Origin: Kutzneria viridogrisea | GTDB taxonomy: Bacteria; Actinomycetota; Actinomycetes; Mycobacteriales; Pseudonocardiaceae | Assembly: GCA_014138725.1 (NCBI GenBank) | Contig: JACJID010000006.1 | Span: 186,001-250,000 of the forward strand | DNA length: 64,000 bases | Direction of reading: 5' to 3' | Shown here: positions 1-9,257 of the stretch, one piece after another | How the letters are laid out: every line of letters starts with the position of its first letter | Position numbering within the stretch: position 1 is the stretch's first letter | Program-made: the position numbers and the translations under genes | The notes under the pieces: model-generated | The model's database searches: none | What the model was told of the DNA's origin: nothing | The model's input: only the letters and a program-made list of their open reading frames with translations

Positions 1-1
1 G

Positions 2-790
2 CTGCCCACCGAGCGCCCCGACACCTGGGAGGTGCAGGGCCGTGGTGAGCTGGCGCTGGCCATCCTGGTCGAGCAGATGCGTCGCGAGGGCTTCGAACTG
101 ACCGTGGGCAAGCCCCAGGTGGTCACCAGGGAGATCGACGGCAAGCTCTGCGAGCCCTACGAGCGGCTGACCGTGGACACTCCCGAGGAGCACCTCGGCG
201 CGGTGACCCAGCTGCTGGCCAACCGCAAGGGCCGCATGGAGAACATGGACGGCCACGGCACCGGGCGCATCAAGCTGGACTACGTGGTGCCCGCGCGCGG
301 CCTGATCGGCTTCCGCACCGAGTTCCTCACCGAGACCCGTGGCACCGGCATCGCCAACCACGTGTTCGAGGGCTACTTCCCGTGGGCGGGCGAGATCCGC
401 ACCCGGCACAGCGGTTCGTTGGTGTGCGACCGCACCGGCTCGGTCACCAGCTACGCGATGTTGCAGCTGGCCGACCGCGGCACCTTCTTCGTGGAGCCCG
501 GCGCGGACGCCTACGAGGGCATGGTCGTCGGCGAGAACCCGCGTGCCGAGGACCTGGACGTCAACGTGTGCCGGGAGAAGAAGCTCACCAACATGCGGCA
601 GTCCTCCGCCGACGTGATGGAGACCCTGGCCCGCCCGCGCAAGCTCTCGCTGGAGGAGGCGCTGGAGTTCTGCGCCAGCGACGAGTGCGTGGAGGTGGCC
701 CCGAAGGTGGTCCGGGTGCGCAAGCTGATCCTGGACAGCACCACCCGCGGCCGCGAGCGCTCCCGCGCCAAGGCCCGCGATAGGGCCTGA
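2..790 (+). CDS. typA: Ribosome-associated GTPase TypA/BipA, C-terminal part
   Basis: This is the last 262 residues of the translational GTPase TypA/BipA; the GTPase domain lies outside the window. The frame is already open at base 2. Visible are the EF-G-like domain with the sequence GRGELALAILVEQMRREGFE, the strand RGLIGFRTEFLT, and the TypA-specific C-terminal domain with VVGENPRAEDLDVNV followed by KKLTNMRQSS. These are family hallmarks. TypA binds ribosomes and helps 50S assembly and growth under stress. A strong hairpin follows the stop codon. The next gene is lpqW, the same order as in mycobacteria (from memory). Confidence 0.96.
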   Translation: MPTERPDTWEVQGRGELALAILVEQMRREGFELTVGKPQVVTREIDGKLCEPYERLTVDTPEEHLGAVTQLLANRKGRMENMDGHGTGRIKLDYVVPARGLIGFRTEFLTETRGTGIANHVFEGYFPWAGEIRTRHSGSLVCDRTGSVTSYAMLQLADRGTFFVEPGADAYEGMVVGENPRAEDLDVNVCREKKLTNMRQSSADVMETLARPRKLSLEEALEFCASDECVEVAPKVVRVRKLILDSTTRGRERSRAKARDRA

Positions 791-804
791 CACCTGCACT
801 GATA

Positions 805-839
805 CGCCGATGGGCCCCTCACCGAGGGGCCCATCGGCG
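805..839 (+). terminator. Rho-independent-like hairpin after typA
   Basis: A perfect 16-bp stem (805-820 paired with 824-839, loop of three bases) starts 14 bases after the typA stop. There is no clear U tract, which is common for actinobacterial terminators. It probably separates typA from lpqW. Confidence 0.8.
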
Positions 840-1004
840 CAATCGGGTGACACGCGATACCGTCCCAGCACCCGCTGGCAGTGAACCTGGACCGCCCGCC
901 GAACGTCTCACCCTCGGTGCGCCCGGCTCCGGTTTATCCGCGGGCGCGGTGTCAGGGGTCTCTGGCACCCTCGATCGTGCTGGTCAGCAGGGGAGTTTCG
1001 GGAG

Positions 1005-2744
1005 GTGTCGGCGTTGGCGTCACGAGTGCGGCCGGTCTGGCTGCTCGTGCTGCTCGGCGTGCTGCTCGCCGCCTGCACCAACTCCCCGCCGCCCCCGCTG
1101 GTCAACTCCCCGGTGGCGAGCACCCAGCCCAGCCAGCCCGCCGACCCGACCCAGGTCGTGGTCGGGGTGGACAGCGTGGCGGGCGGCTACAACCCGCACC
1201 TGCTGGCCAACCAGACCACGGTGGCCAGGACCCTGGGCGAGCTGGTGCTGCCCTCGGTGTTCCGCTCCGCCCCGGACGGCACCCCGCAGCTGGACCAGAC
1301 GCTGATGAACTCCGCCGAGGTGACCTCGGCCGAGCCGTACACGGTGACCTACACGATCCGCAAGGACGCGGCCTGGGGCGACGGCCCGCCCATCGCCGCG
1401 GAGGACTTCGCGTACCTGTGGGACAACATGCGCAGCCAGCCGGGTGTCGCCGACGCCTCGGGCTACAAGCTGATCACCAGCGTGTCCGGGCGGGACGGCG
1501 GGCGCACGGTGGAGGTGGTGTTCAGCAAGCCCTACCCGGGCTGGCGCACCCTGTTCCACGACCTGCTGCCCTCGCACGTGCTCAAGGACGCCCCGGGCGG
1601 CTGGGCCGCCGCGCTGACCGAGACCTTCCCCGCCGCGGGCGGACCGTTCTCCATCAAGCGGCTGGACCCCGAGCGCGGCGAGATCATCCTGCAGCGCAAC
1701 GACCGGTACTGGGGCCCCTCGACCAAGCTCCAGCAGATCATCCTGCGCAAGGCCGACCCCTCCGGGCTGGTCAAGGCGCTGACCGGCGGCGACGACCAGC
1801 TGGGGCTGTTCCCGGCGACAAAGTCCACCAGCGACGCGCTGGCGGGCGGGAACCACACCCTGGCCGTGTCCACCGTGCCCAACCCGGTGCTGGTCCAGCT
1901 GCTGCTGCGGCCGAGCACCCCGCTGATGGCCAACCCGAAGATCCGGGCCGCCGTGGCCGCCGCCTTCGACCGGGACTCGCTGATCTCGCTGGGCACCGGC
2001 GGCGGACCGGCCGGGCAGCTGCGCGCGGACTCGCTCGTGCTGGCGCCCTCGCGGCCCGGCTTCGTCCCGACCATCCCCGGCGGGGGCTCGCCCGCCAAGC
2101 CGGACCCGGCCAAGGTGGAGCAGTCGCTGACCGAGGCCGGGTACGCCAAGACCGGTGGGGCCTGGCTCCGGGACGGCCAGCCGCTGAACCTGGTGATCGG
2201 TGTTCCCGGGGACCGCGAGCCCTATTCCGGACTGGCGCGGCTGGTGCAACAACAACTCACCGCAGCCGGTATCGGCAGCCGGGTGTTGAACACCAACGGT
2301 GACCAACTCTTCAGCAAGGTCATCACCGCGACCCCGACCCCGACGAGCACCACGAACGCCGCCGCGACCGGTGATTCCGACAGTCTCGTGGACATCGTTA
2401 TTGCCCCCCAACCGGTCAGTGGTGATCCGGCGACGGATTTGGCATCCGCGTTCGGTTGTCGCACCGGACTTCCCGATGGCACGAGTTCTCCGGCCAATGC
2501 CGCGGGATTCTGTGATCGAGAACTGCAGCCCGCGATCGAGGCCGCACTGACCGGTGCCATGCCCCTGTCCGACGCGCTGGCAACCATCGAACCCGCGCTG
2601 TGGAAGCAGAACATCGCCATCCCGCTGTTCCAGCTCGCCGACGTGCTCGCGGTGCGGCCGGAGCTGTCCGGGGTGAGCGTGGGCCCGCCTCTGGTCGGTC
2701 CGTTCGCCGGTGCCCCGGAGTGGCAGCGATCAGTGCGCCGCTGA
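1005..2744 (+). CDS. lpqW: LpqW-type lipoprotein (SBP_bac_5 fold)
   Basis: A 579-residue exported lipoprotein of the peptide-binding protein fold. The signal peptide ends in the lipobox LLAAC with the lipidated Cys at residue 24. The segments NPHLLANQT, PIAAEDFAYLW and QPGVADASGYKLITSV closely resemble mycobacterial LpqW, which sits directly after typA there too. In mycobacteria LpqW regulates phosphatidylinositol mannoside and lipoarabinomannan assembly rather than serving a transporter. The start is GTG 1005, with TTG 1014 as an alternative, since purine-rich GGGAG motifs precede both. The 3' third of the gene is less GC-rich than its surroundings. It lies next to a complete peptide ABC transporter that has its own binding protein. 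Confidence 0.88.
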   Translation: MSALASRVRPVWLLVLLGVLLAACTNSPPPPLVNSPVASTQPSQPADPTQVVVGVDSVAGGYNPHLLANQTTVARTLGELVLPSVFRSAPDGTPQLDQTLMNSAEVTSAEPYTVTYTIRKDAAWGDGPPIAAEDFAYLWDNMRSQPGVADASGYKLITSVSGRDGGRTVEVVFSKPYPGWRTLFHDLLPSHVLKDAPGGWAAALTETFPAAGGPFSIKRLDPERGEIILQRNDRYWGPSTKLQQIILRKADPSGLVKALTGGDDQLGLFPATKSTSDALAGGNHTLAVSTVPNPVLVQLLLRPSTPLMANPKIRAAVAAAFDRDSLISLGTGGGPAGQLRADSLVLAPSRPGFVPTIPGGGSPAKPDPAKVEQSLTEAGYAKTGGAWLRDGQPLNLVIGVPGDREPYSGLARLVQQQLTAAGIGSRVLNTNGDQLFSKVITATPTPTSTTNAAATGDSDSLVDIVIAPQPVSGDPATDLASAFGCRTGLPDGTSSPANAAGFCDRELQPAIEAALTGAMPLSDALATIEPALWKQNIAIPLFQLADVLAVRPELSGVSVGPPLVGPFAGAPEWQRSVRR

Positions 2745-3060
2745 GGCTTCGCGTGATCTGATAGTACTGTTGAGAAACTGTTAATCAGGGTGCCCTTACC
2801 CGCGTTCCGTCAATTTCAACTCTTGACAGTTATCAGGCCGTTTGGCGGCGTGACGAACCCGGCCGGTAACGGACCCATTGCTACGCGCTGTCACCGTGTC
2901 ACCCTTTGGTCACGATCATCGTCCGACCAGTGACCCACGGGTATTCGGCTTCTTACGGTGCCTGACACGGCGCTGAAGGTCGAGCTTGTGATGCGTCGAT
3001 GGTTCCCGGGTGTGTACGTAGACCTGATCCGGTCACGGCCGCCCCGTGCTAGGAGGGCAC
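2745..3060. other. Intergenic region upstream of the peptide transporter operon
   Basis: No gene is visible in these 316 bases. An AT-richer block spans about 2755-2845 and includes a TTGACA at 2823-2828, but no convincing -10 follows at 16-18 bases. Four GTCAC elements (either orientation) lie between about 2889 and 2936 and could be an operator. An AGGAGG at 3051-3056 is the ribosome site of the next gene. Confidence 0.5.
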
Positions 3061-4893
3061 GTGTCAATGAGGAGATCCAAGGCAATCTCCGCGGTCGCGG
3101 CGATCGCGGGCGCGGCACTCGTGCTGACCGCCTGCGGCAGCGGCGGTGGCGACTCCGCTGGTGGCGGCGACGTCACGCAGAACGCCGACCCGGGTTCGAT
3201 CGGTGGGGCGGACCAGGTCTACCACCGGCCGCAGGTCAAGGACATCGGTGAGGTCAACGTGGCTGTGGAGGAGAACTTCCACAACTACAACAACTTCATC
3301 GGCGCCACCAACAACTTCGCGAACACGCTGGGCACCACCCAGACCCTGCCCTCGCCCTTCTTCACCGACCTCGACAACGGCAAGCTGGTCGTCAAGATCG
3401 ACGGCGACCTGATGGACTCGGTCAAGGTCACCTCCACCGCCCCGCAGGTGGTCGAGTGGAAGATCAACCAGAAGGCCGTGTGGTCGGACGGCCAGCCCTT
3501 CGCCTGCAAGGACTTCTACCTGCGCTGGCTGGCCAGCTCCAGCAAGGCCCAGGACGCCAACGGCGGCTCGATCTGGGACACCTCGCCCACCGGCTACGAG
3601 AACATCTCCAAGCTGGAGTGCTCCGCGGACGGCAAGACCGTCACCACGACCTTCTCCACCCCGTTCGCCGACTGGCGCTCGCTGTTCTCCAGCGGCGGCA
3701 GCGACGGCCTGCTGCCCGCGCACGTGCTCGAGGCCAAGACCGGCATCCCGGACATCACCAAGGTCACCGACGCGGACAAGGACTCCGTGAAGAAGGCGGC
3801 CGAGTTCTGGACCAAGGGCTGGCTGAACTTCGACAAGGCCGTGGACCTGTCGGCCGGGCCGTACGTCATCACCCAGAGCGACCTGACCAACCTCACGGTG
3901 CTGGAGCGCAACCCCAAGTGGTGGGGTCCGCAGGGTGGTCCGGCGAAGATCGTCATCAAGACCAACACCGACGCCGCCTCCGCCGCCCAGCAGCTGCAGA
4001 ACAAGGAAGTCCAGGTCATCGCGCCCCAGGCGGACAACAACGTCGCCCAGACGCTGCGCCAGGACTCCAGCTCGTACACCGTCTACGCCGCCTCCGGCCA
4101 GACCTTCGAGCACCTGGACTTCAACCTCGCCGACCCGATCCTCAAGGACATCGAGGTCCGCAAGGCGATCGCGCAGTGCGTGCCGCGCCAGGGCATCGTG
4201 GACAACCTGGTCAAGGACGTGACCCCGTCCGCGGTCGCGCTGGGCAACCTGATCTTCATGCCGAACGAGGTCGGCTACAAGGACAACTACAGCGACCTCA
4301 AGGGCACCAGCGGCCAGTCCGGTGACGCCGGTATCGCCGAGGCCAAGAAGACGCTGGAGGCCGCTGGCTGGAAGCTGGGCGGCGACGGCATCTACGCCAA
4401 GGACGGCAAGAAGCTGACCGTGAAGATCGGCCACAAGATCGTCCAGCGTCGTGCCGACACCGTGCGCCTGATCCAGGCCGCCTGCCACCAGGCCGGCGTG
4501 GACATCCAGGACGACCAGGCCGCCGACTTCAACTCCAAGCGGCTGCCCGCCAGCGAGTTCCAGTCCGCGCTGTTCGCCTGGATCGGCCAGCCCAACAAGG
4601 CCGGCCTGTACGGCAACTACGCCGCCAAGGACGACGGTGGCTCGGCGAACTACCAGAACCTGAACGACAAGGCGATGGACAAGCTGTTCAAGGACGCCAA
4701 CCAGGAGCTGGACTACAAGAAGCGCATCGACAAGCTCAACGCCGTGGACAAGGCCATCCACGACGACTACGCGAGCGTGCCGCTGTTCCAGCTGCCCGAC
4801 TTCGCCGCGTCGATCTCCTCCATCGGCCCGATCAGCTACGTCGGCGTCTCCGGCGGCGTGCTGTGGAATGCCGAGACCTGGCAGAAGAAGTAG
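3061..4893 (+). CDS. Peptide ABC transporter substrate-binding lipoprotein
   Basis: A 610-residue family 5 extracellular solute-binding protein. The signal peptide ends in LVLTAC with the lipid Cys at residue 25, so the protein is tethered outside the membrane. The segment WKINQKAVWSDGQPFACKDF matches the family signature region. Start GTG 3061 was chosen because AGGAGG ends four bases upstream; a GTG at 3046 is in frame but precedes that ribosome site. It should deliver oligopeptides to the permeases and ATPases encoded downstream (4982-9206). It is a distant paralogue of the preceding LpqW protein. The substrate cannot be read from sequence. Confidence 0.93.
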   Translation: MSMRRSKAISAVAAIAGAALVLTACGSGGGDSAGGGDVTQNADPGSIGGADQVYHRPQVKDIGEVNVAVEENFHNYNNFIGATNNFANTLGTTQTLPSPFFTDLDNGKLVVKIDGDLMDSVKVTSTAPQVVEWKINQKAVWSDGQPFACKDFYLRWLASSSKAQDANGGSIWDTSPTGYENISKLECSADGKTVTTTFSTPFADWRSLFSSGGSDGLLPAHVLEAKTGIPDITKVTDADKDSVKKAAEFWTKGWLNFDKAVDLSAGPYVITQSDLTNLTVLERNPKWWGPQGGPAKIVIKTNTDAASAAQQLQNKEVQVIAPQADNNVAQTLRQDSSSYTVYAASGQTFEHLDFNLADPILKDIEVRKAIAQCVPRQGIVDNLVKDVTPSAVALGNLIFMPNEVGYKDNYSDLKGTSGQSGDAGIAEAKKTLEAAGWKLGGDGIYAKDGKKLTVKIGHKIVQRRADTVRLIQAACHQAGVDIQDDQAADFNSKRLPASEFQSALFAWIGQPNKAGLYGNYAAKDDGGSANYQNLNDKAMDKLFKDANQELDYKKRIDKLNAVDKAIHDDYASVPLFQLPDFAASISSIGPISYVGVSGGVLWNAETWQKK

Positions 4894-4904
4894 CTCCCAG
4901 TCAG

Positions 4905-4967
4905 GGCCTTGACAAGGCCGTCACCGGGTGCGGGGTCGACGTGAACAGCGTCGGCCCCGCACCCGGT
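4905..4967 (+). terminator. Tandem hairpins between binding protein and permease genes
   Basis: Two stems follow the binding-protein stop: a 6-bp stem at 4905-4919 and an 18-bp stem (4923-4940 with 4950-4967, one G-U pair). The second ends two bases before the AAGGAGG of the permease gene. Such intercistronic hairpins often cause partial termination or protect the upstream mRNA, giving more binding protein than permease. That role is an inference. Confidence 0.65.
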
Positions 4968-4981
4968 CAAGGAGGACCCCC

Positions 4982-5980
4982 GTGTTCCGTTTCATCATCC
5001 GCCGGGTGCTGATCTCGATACCGATGCTCGTCCTGGCGTCGTTCCTCTGCTTCGCGCTGACCACGGCCATGGGTGATCCCCTTGGTGAGTGGAAGCTGCA
5101 GAAGCCCCGCAGCCCCGGCGAGATCGCCAACGCCGAGGCCGCAGCGGGCACCAACAAGCCGTTCCTGGAGCGGTACGGCAACTGGGTCGTCAACTTCGTG
5201 CAGGGCGACTGGGGCAAGCAGGTCGTGCCGGGCAGCACCGGCCTGCAGGTGGAGCCCGCCGTCATGCAGGCCATGGGCACCACCGCCAAGCTGGTCATCG
5301 GCGCCGAGATCATCGCGCTGGTGCTGGGCATGGCCGTGGGCGTCATCGGCGCGGTCCGGCAGTACTCGCTGTTCGACTACACGGCGACCGGACTGGCCTT
5401 CACCATGTTCTCCATGCCGCTGTTCTGCGTGGCACTGGTGATCAAGAGCGGTGGCATCCAGCTCAACGACTGGCTGGAGAAGGTCGGTCTCGGCAGATGG
5501 ATCATCACAGCCGGACCACCGGGCGCCGGGTTCTCCGGCAGCCTCGGCACCCAGATATACCAGTACACCGGGGCCTACGTGCTGCCCACGATCTGCCTTG
5601 TGGTCATTCAGTTCGCGCTCTACAGCCGCTTCCAGCGCGCCTCCATGCTGGAGGTGCTCAACGCCGACTACGTGCGCACCGCTCAGGCCAAGGGCATCTC
5701 CCAGGCCCGCGTGGTGTTCCGGCACGCCTTCCGCAACGCGCTGATCCCGATCGCCACGGTGGCGGCGCTGAACTTCGGCGGGCTGGTCGGTGGCGCGGTG
5801 ATCACCGAGACGGTGTTCGGCTGGTCGGGCATGGGCAAGCTGCTCGTGGACGCCATCACGCAGATCGAGCCGTACATGGTGCTGGGCCTGATGATGATGG
5901 CCGCCTTCTTCATCGTGGCCTTCAACCTCGTCGCGGACATCGTGTACGCCTTCCTTGACCCGAGGATCCGCCTTGACTGA
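4982..5980 (+). CDS. Peptide ABC transporter permease (DppB/OppB type)
   Basis: A 332-residue inner-membrane permease. An N-terminal membrane segment (FIIRRVLISIPMLVLASFLC) is followed by a periplasmic loop and the BPD_transp_1 domain. The coupling-helix EAA region is ADYVRTAQAKGISQARVVFRHAFRNALIPI. These are the standard features of DppB/OppB. Start GTG 4982 follows AAGGAGG at 4969-4975. It pairs with the next permease, whose start lies inside the end of this gene, suggesting translational coupling. Confidence 0.95.
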   Translation: MFRFIIRRVLISIPMLVLASFLCFALTTAMGDPLGEWKLQKPRSPGEIANAEAAAGTNKPFLERYGNWVVNFVQGDWGKQVVPGSTGLQVEPAVMQAMGTTAKLVIGAEIIALVLGMAVGVIGAVRQYSLFDYTATGLAFTMFSMPLFCVALVIKSGGIQLNDWLEKVGLGRWIITAGPPGAGFSGSLGTQIYQYTGAYVLPTICLVVIQFALYSRFQRASMLEVLNADYVRTAQAKGISQARVVFRHAFRNALIPIATVAALNFGGLVGGAVITETVFGWSGMGKLLVDAITQIEPYMVLGLMMMAAFFIVAFNLVADIVYAFLDPRIRLD

Positions 5981-6932
5981 CGCCACCATCGCCACCACGG
6001 GCGCGACCCCAGCGCCGAACTCGGGCACCAGCCAGTTCGACTCGGACTCGGCGCGCAGCCAGTGGAAGGTCGTGCTCAAGCGCTTCATGCGCCACCGCGC
6101 GGCCGTCGCCGGGTCCGCGCTGTTCATCCTGCTGGTGCTGTTCGCCTTCTTCGGCAGCTACGTCTGGAAGTACAGCTACCAGCAGCTCAACCTCGGCCGG
6201 TACCTGCCGCCCAGCGCCGATCACCCGTTCGGCACCGGGCACCTGGGCGAGGACATGCTCTCCCAGATCATCCGGGGCACCCAGTTCTCCTTGCAGATCG
6301 CCATCATCGTGGCGGTGGTCGCCACGTTCATCGGCGTGATCCTCGGCGCCGTGTCGGGCTACCGCAGGGGCTGGGTGGACAGCCTGATCAACCGGGGCAT
6401 CGACCTGGTGCTGGTGCTGCCGCCGTTCGTCATCGCCGCGGCGATGACCCGCAGCACCTTCCTGCTGGAGGCCACCAAGACCGGCAGCCAGTCCAGCAAC
6501 TGGTTGCTGGTGGCCATCTTCATCAGCCTCATCAGCTGGATGTCCATCGCCCGCACCGTGCGCGCCATGGTGCTCTCCCTGCGGGAGAAGGAGTTCGTGG
6601 AGGCCGCCCGCGCGCTGGGCGGGTCCACCCCGCGCATCGTGTTCCGGCACATCCTGCCCAACACCATCGACGTGATCATCGTGAACACCACGGTGACCAT
6701 CGCCCAGGCGGTGTTGCTGGAGGCGGCGCTGTCGTTCATCGGTCTCGGCGTGCAGTCGCCGGACACCTCGCTCGGCCTGCTGATCAACCAGAACAAGAAC
6801 GAGCTGACCCAGCACCCGTGGCTGTTCTTCATCCCGTTCGCGTTCATCGTGGCGATCTCGCTGTCGGTCAACTTCATCGGTGACGGCATGCGCGACGCGT
6901 TCGACCCCAGGCAGAGGAGGGTTAAGGCGTGA
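5973..6932 (+). CDS. Peptide ABC transporter permease (DppC/OppC type)
   Basis: A 319-residue second permease. It has an N-terminal cytoplasmic tail, a membrane segment (VAGSALFILLVLFAFFGSYVW), a periplasmic loop with HPFGTGHLGEDMLSQIIRG, which is the DppC signature, and the EAA loop EFVEAARALGGSTPRIVFRH. TTG 5973 was chosen as start because it overlaps the upstream stop by eight bases and has GAGGA seven bases before it. TTG 5955 is an in-frame alternative. It forms the membrane heterodimer with the preceding permease. Confidence 0.93.
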   Translation: MTDATIATTGATPAPNSGTSQFDSDSARSQWKVVLKRFMRHRAAVAGSALFILLVLFAFFGSYVWKYSYQQLNLGRYLPPSADHPFGTGHLGEDMLSQIIRGTQFSLQIAIIVAVVATFIGVILGAVSGYRRGWVDSLINRGIDLVLVLPPFVIAAAMTRSTFLLEATKTGSQSSNWLLVAIFISLISWMSIARTVRAMVLSLREKEFVEAARALGGSTPRIVFRHILPNTIDVIIVNTTVTIAQAVLLEAALSFIGLGVQSPDTSLGLLINQNKNELTQHPWLFFIPFAFIVAISLSVNFIGDGMRDAFDPRQRRVKA

Positions 6933-7008
6933 GCGAGCTTGCGAGCGAACCATTGGGCACAGGGCCGACGCGAAGCGTCGCGCCGAGCGTTAGCGAGGTG
7001 CGGCGATG
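6930..7008 (+). repeat. Intercistronic repeat, long form
   Basis: The gap between the second permease and the first ATPase begins at the permease stop with GTGAGCGAGCTTGCGAGC and ends with GAGCGTTAGCGAGGTG just before the ATG. A shorter relative occupies 49342-49389 in the trehalose operon. The long form carries an extra internal block that contains a CGACGC-GAA-GCGTCG hairpin at 6966-6980. Confidence 0.75.
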
Positions 7009-8157
7009 AGCGTCAGCGAGCAGGTGCTTGGTGAGCCCGGCGCGCCGACGTCGGAGAAGCTGCTGGTCGTGGAGAACCTCTCGGTGGACTTCGGCACCGA
7101 GGACGGCGTGGTGCACGCGGTGCGCGACGTGTCCTTCTCGCTGGGCTCCGGCGAGGTGCTGGGCATCGTCGGTGAGTCCGGCTCGGGCAAGTCGGTGTCC
7201 TCCATGGCGATCATGGGGCTGCTGCCCCGCACCGCCGAGGTGACCGGCTCCATCCGGTTCCGGGACAACGAACTGGTCGGCCTGAACTTCAAGGAGATGC
7301 AGCCCTACCGGGGCAACGGGATCTCCATGATCTTCCAGGACCCGATGACCTCGCTGAACCCGGTCTACACGGTGGGCTGGCAGTTGGCCGAGGCGTACCG
7401 GGCGCACCACGAGGTGTCCAAGAAGGCCGCGTGGGCCAAGGCCGTGGAGACCCTGGAACTGGTCAACATCCCGCAGCCGGACCGGCGGGCGGCGCAGTAC
7501 CCGCACGAGTTCTCCGGCGGCATGCGGCAGCGGGCGATGATCGCGATGTCGATCATCAACGACCCGGACGTGATCATCGCCGACGAGCCGACCACGGCGC
7601 TGGACGTCACCGTGCAGGCGCAGATCCTGGACACGCTGCTGCGCATCCGGGACGAGACGGGCGCGGCGATCATGATGATCACTCACGACCTGGGTGTCGT
7701 GGCGGGCATGGTCGACCGGGTGCAGGTGATGTACGGCGGCACGGTGGTGGAGTCCGGGCCGGTGGACGAGGTGTTCGAGACCCCGCGCATGCCCTACACG
7801 GTCGGCCTGCTGGGCTCCATGCCCAACCCGACCATGCTGGGCAAGCGGCTCACCCCGATCTCCGGGGCGCCGCCCTCGCTGATGAACCTGCCCTCGGGCT
7901 GCGCGTTCAGCCCGCGCTGCCCGCTGGTGGTCGCGCAGTGCCACGAGGTGGAGCCCCCGCTGGCCGACACCGGCAGCGGCGGTCACCACTCGCGCTGCCA
8001 CCGCTGGCAGGCGCTGGCCGAGATCGACCAGCCGCAGAAGTTGTTCGCCCACGAGGAGATCGGCGTGATCGAGGACCCGGCTTCGCTGCTCGTCGCCGAC
8101 CCCGAGCACGTGCTGGCCAGCAACCTCGGTGAGGCTGAGGAGAACGCAGCGTCATGA
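7006..8157 (+). CDS. Peptide ABC transporter ATPase (DppD/OppD type)
   Basis: A 383-residue ATPase. It has Walker A GESGSGKS, signature [12 protein letters not shown], Walker [14 protein letters not shown] and the switch histidine region [10 protein letters not shown]. The C-terminal oligopeptide ABC domain has the cysteine-rich [14 protein letters not shown], which in this family can bind an Fe-S cluster (family knowledge). ATG 7006 lies at the end of the intercistronic repeat. The gene overlaps the next ATPase by four bases (ATGA), so the two subunits are probably made in equal amounts. Confidence 0.95.
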   Translation: MSVSEQVLGEPGAPTSEKLLVVENLSVDFGTEDGVVHAVRDVSFSLGSGEVLGIVGESGSGKSVSSMAIMGLLPRTAEVTGSIRFRDNELVGLNFKEMQPYRGNGISMIFQDPMTSLNPVYTVGWQLAEAYRAHHEVSKKAAWAKAVETLELVNIPQPDRRAAQYPHEFSGGMRQRAMIAMSIINDPDVIIADEPTTALDVTVQAQILDTLLRIRDETGAAIMMITHDLGVVAGMVDRVQVMYGGTVVESGPVDEVFETPRMPYTVGLLGSMPNPTMLGKRLTPISGAPPSLMNLPSGCAFSPRCPLVVAQCHEVEPPLADTGSGGHHSRCHRWQALAEIDQPQKLFAHEEIGVIEDPASLLVADPEHVLASNLGEAEENAAS

Positions 8158-9206
8158 CCACCACCGCACAGACCAGCCCCAGCGAGGGCGCGGCCACCCA
8201 GCAGGCCCCGTTGCTGGAGGTCCGCGACCTGGTCAAGACCTTCCCGGTGCGCGGCGGCGGCATCATCCCGCGCGTCGTGGGCCAGGTGCACGCCGTGTCG
8301 GGCATCAGCTTCGACCTGGTCCCCGGCGAGACCCTGGGCCTGGTCGGCGAGTCCGGCTGCGGCAAGTCCACCACCGGGCGGGCCATCCTCCAGCTGCACA
8401 AGCCCACCTCCGGGTCGGTCAGGTTCCAGGGCAAGGAACTGACCAGGCTGGGCGCCTCGGGCATGCGCGAGGTCCGCAGGGACATGCAGATCGTGTTCCA
8501 GGACCCGTACGCCTCGCTGAACCCGCGCTGGACCGTCAACGACATCGTCAGCGAGCCGTTCAAGATCCACGGCTCGGCGGGCGGGGTCAGGCAGGCCCAG
8601 CACCGGGTCAACGAGCTGCTGCAACTGGTCGGGCTCAACCCCGAGCACCGCAACCGCTACGCCCACGAGTTCTCCGGCGGCCAGCGCCAGCGCATCGGCA
8701 TCGCCCGCGCGCTCGCGCTCAACCCGAAGCTGGTGGTGCTCGACGAGCCGGTGTCCGCGCTGGACGTCTCCGTGCAGGCCGGTGTGGTCAACCTGCTGGA
8801 GGAGTTGCAGGACCAGCTGGGGCTGTCCTACCTGTTCGTGGCGCACGACCTGTCGGTGGTCCGGCACATCTCCGACCGGGTGGCCGTGATGTACCTGGGC
8901 AAGATCGTGGAGATCGGGCCGCGCGAACAGATCTACGCGGCCCCGATGCACCCGTACACCCAGGCGCTGCTGTCGGCGGTCCCGGTGCCCAATCCCAAGC
9001 AGGAGCGGGAACGCCAGCGCAACCGGATCGTGCTCACCGGTGACGTGCCCAGCCCGGTCAACCCGCCGTCGGGGTGCCGCTTCCGCACGCGCTGCTGGAA
9101 GGCGCAGGACATCTGCGCCACCGAGGAGCCCGAGCTGAAGCGCCGCGGCGAGAGCCAGTTGCTGTCGGCCTGCCACTTCGCCGAGGAGCACTCGGTGGTC
9201 GGCTGA
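8154..9206 (+). CDS. Peptide ABC transporter ATPase (DppF/OppF type)
   Basis: A 350-residue partner ATPase. Walker A is GESGCGKST, the signature is [18 protein letters not shown], Walker B is [12 protein letters not shown] and the switch region is [11 protein letters not shown]. The C-terminal oligo_HPY region ends with [14 protein letters not shown]. It is translationally coupled to the upstream ATPase through an ATGA overlap and closes the five-gene transporter operon. A strong hairpin terminator follows. Confidence 0.95.
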   Translation: MTTTAQTSPSEGAATQQAPLLEVRDLVKTFPVRGGGIIPRVVGQVHAVSGISFDLVPGETLGLVGESGCGKSTTGRAILQLHKPTSGSVRFQGKELTRLGASGMREVRRDMQIVFQDPYASLNPRWTVNDIVSEPFKIHGSAGGVRQAQHRVNELLQLVGLNPEHRNRYAHEFSGGQRQRIGIARALALNPKLVVLDEPVSALDVSVQAGVVNLLEELQDQLGLSYLFVAHDLSVVRHISDRVAVMYLGKIVEIGPREQIYAAPMHPYTQALLSAVPVPNPKQERERQRNRIVLTGDVPSPVNPPSGCRFRTRCWKAQDICATEEPELKRRGESQLLSACHFAEEHSVVG

Positions 9207-9220
9207 GCCGCCCGCTGACC

Positions 9221-9257
9221 GGGGCCCCGCCTGTCACTCCTCGACGGGCGGGGCCCC
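9221..9257 (+). terminator. Terminator of the peptide transporter operon
   Basis: A 15-bp GC-rich stem pairs 9221-9235 with 9243-9257 around a seven-base loop. It starts 15 bases after the last ATPase stop. Confidence 0.85.
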
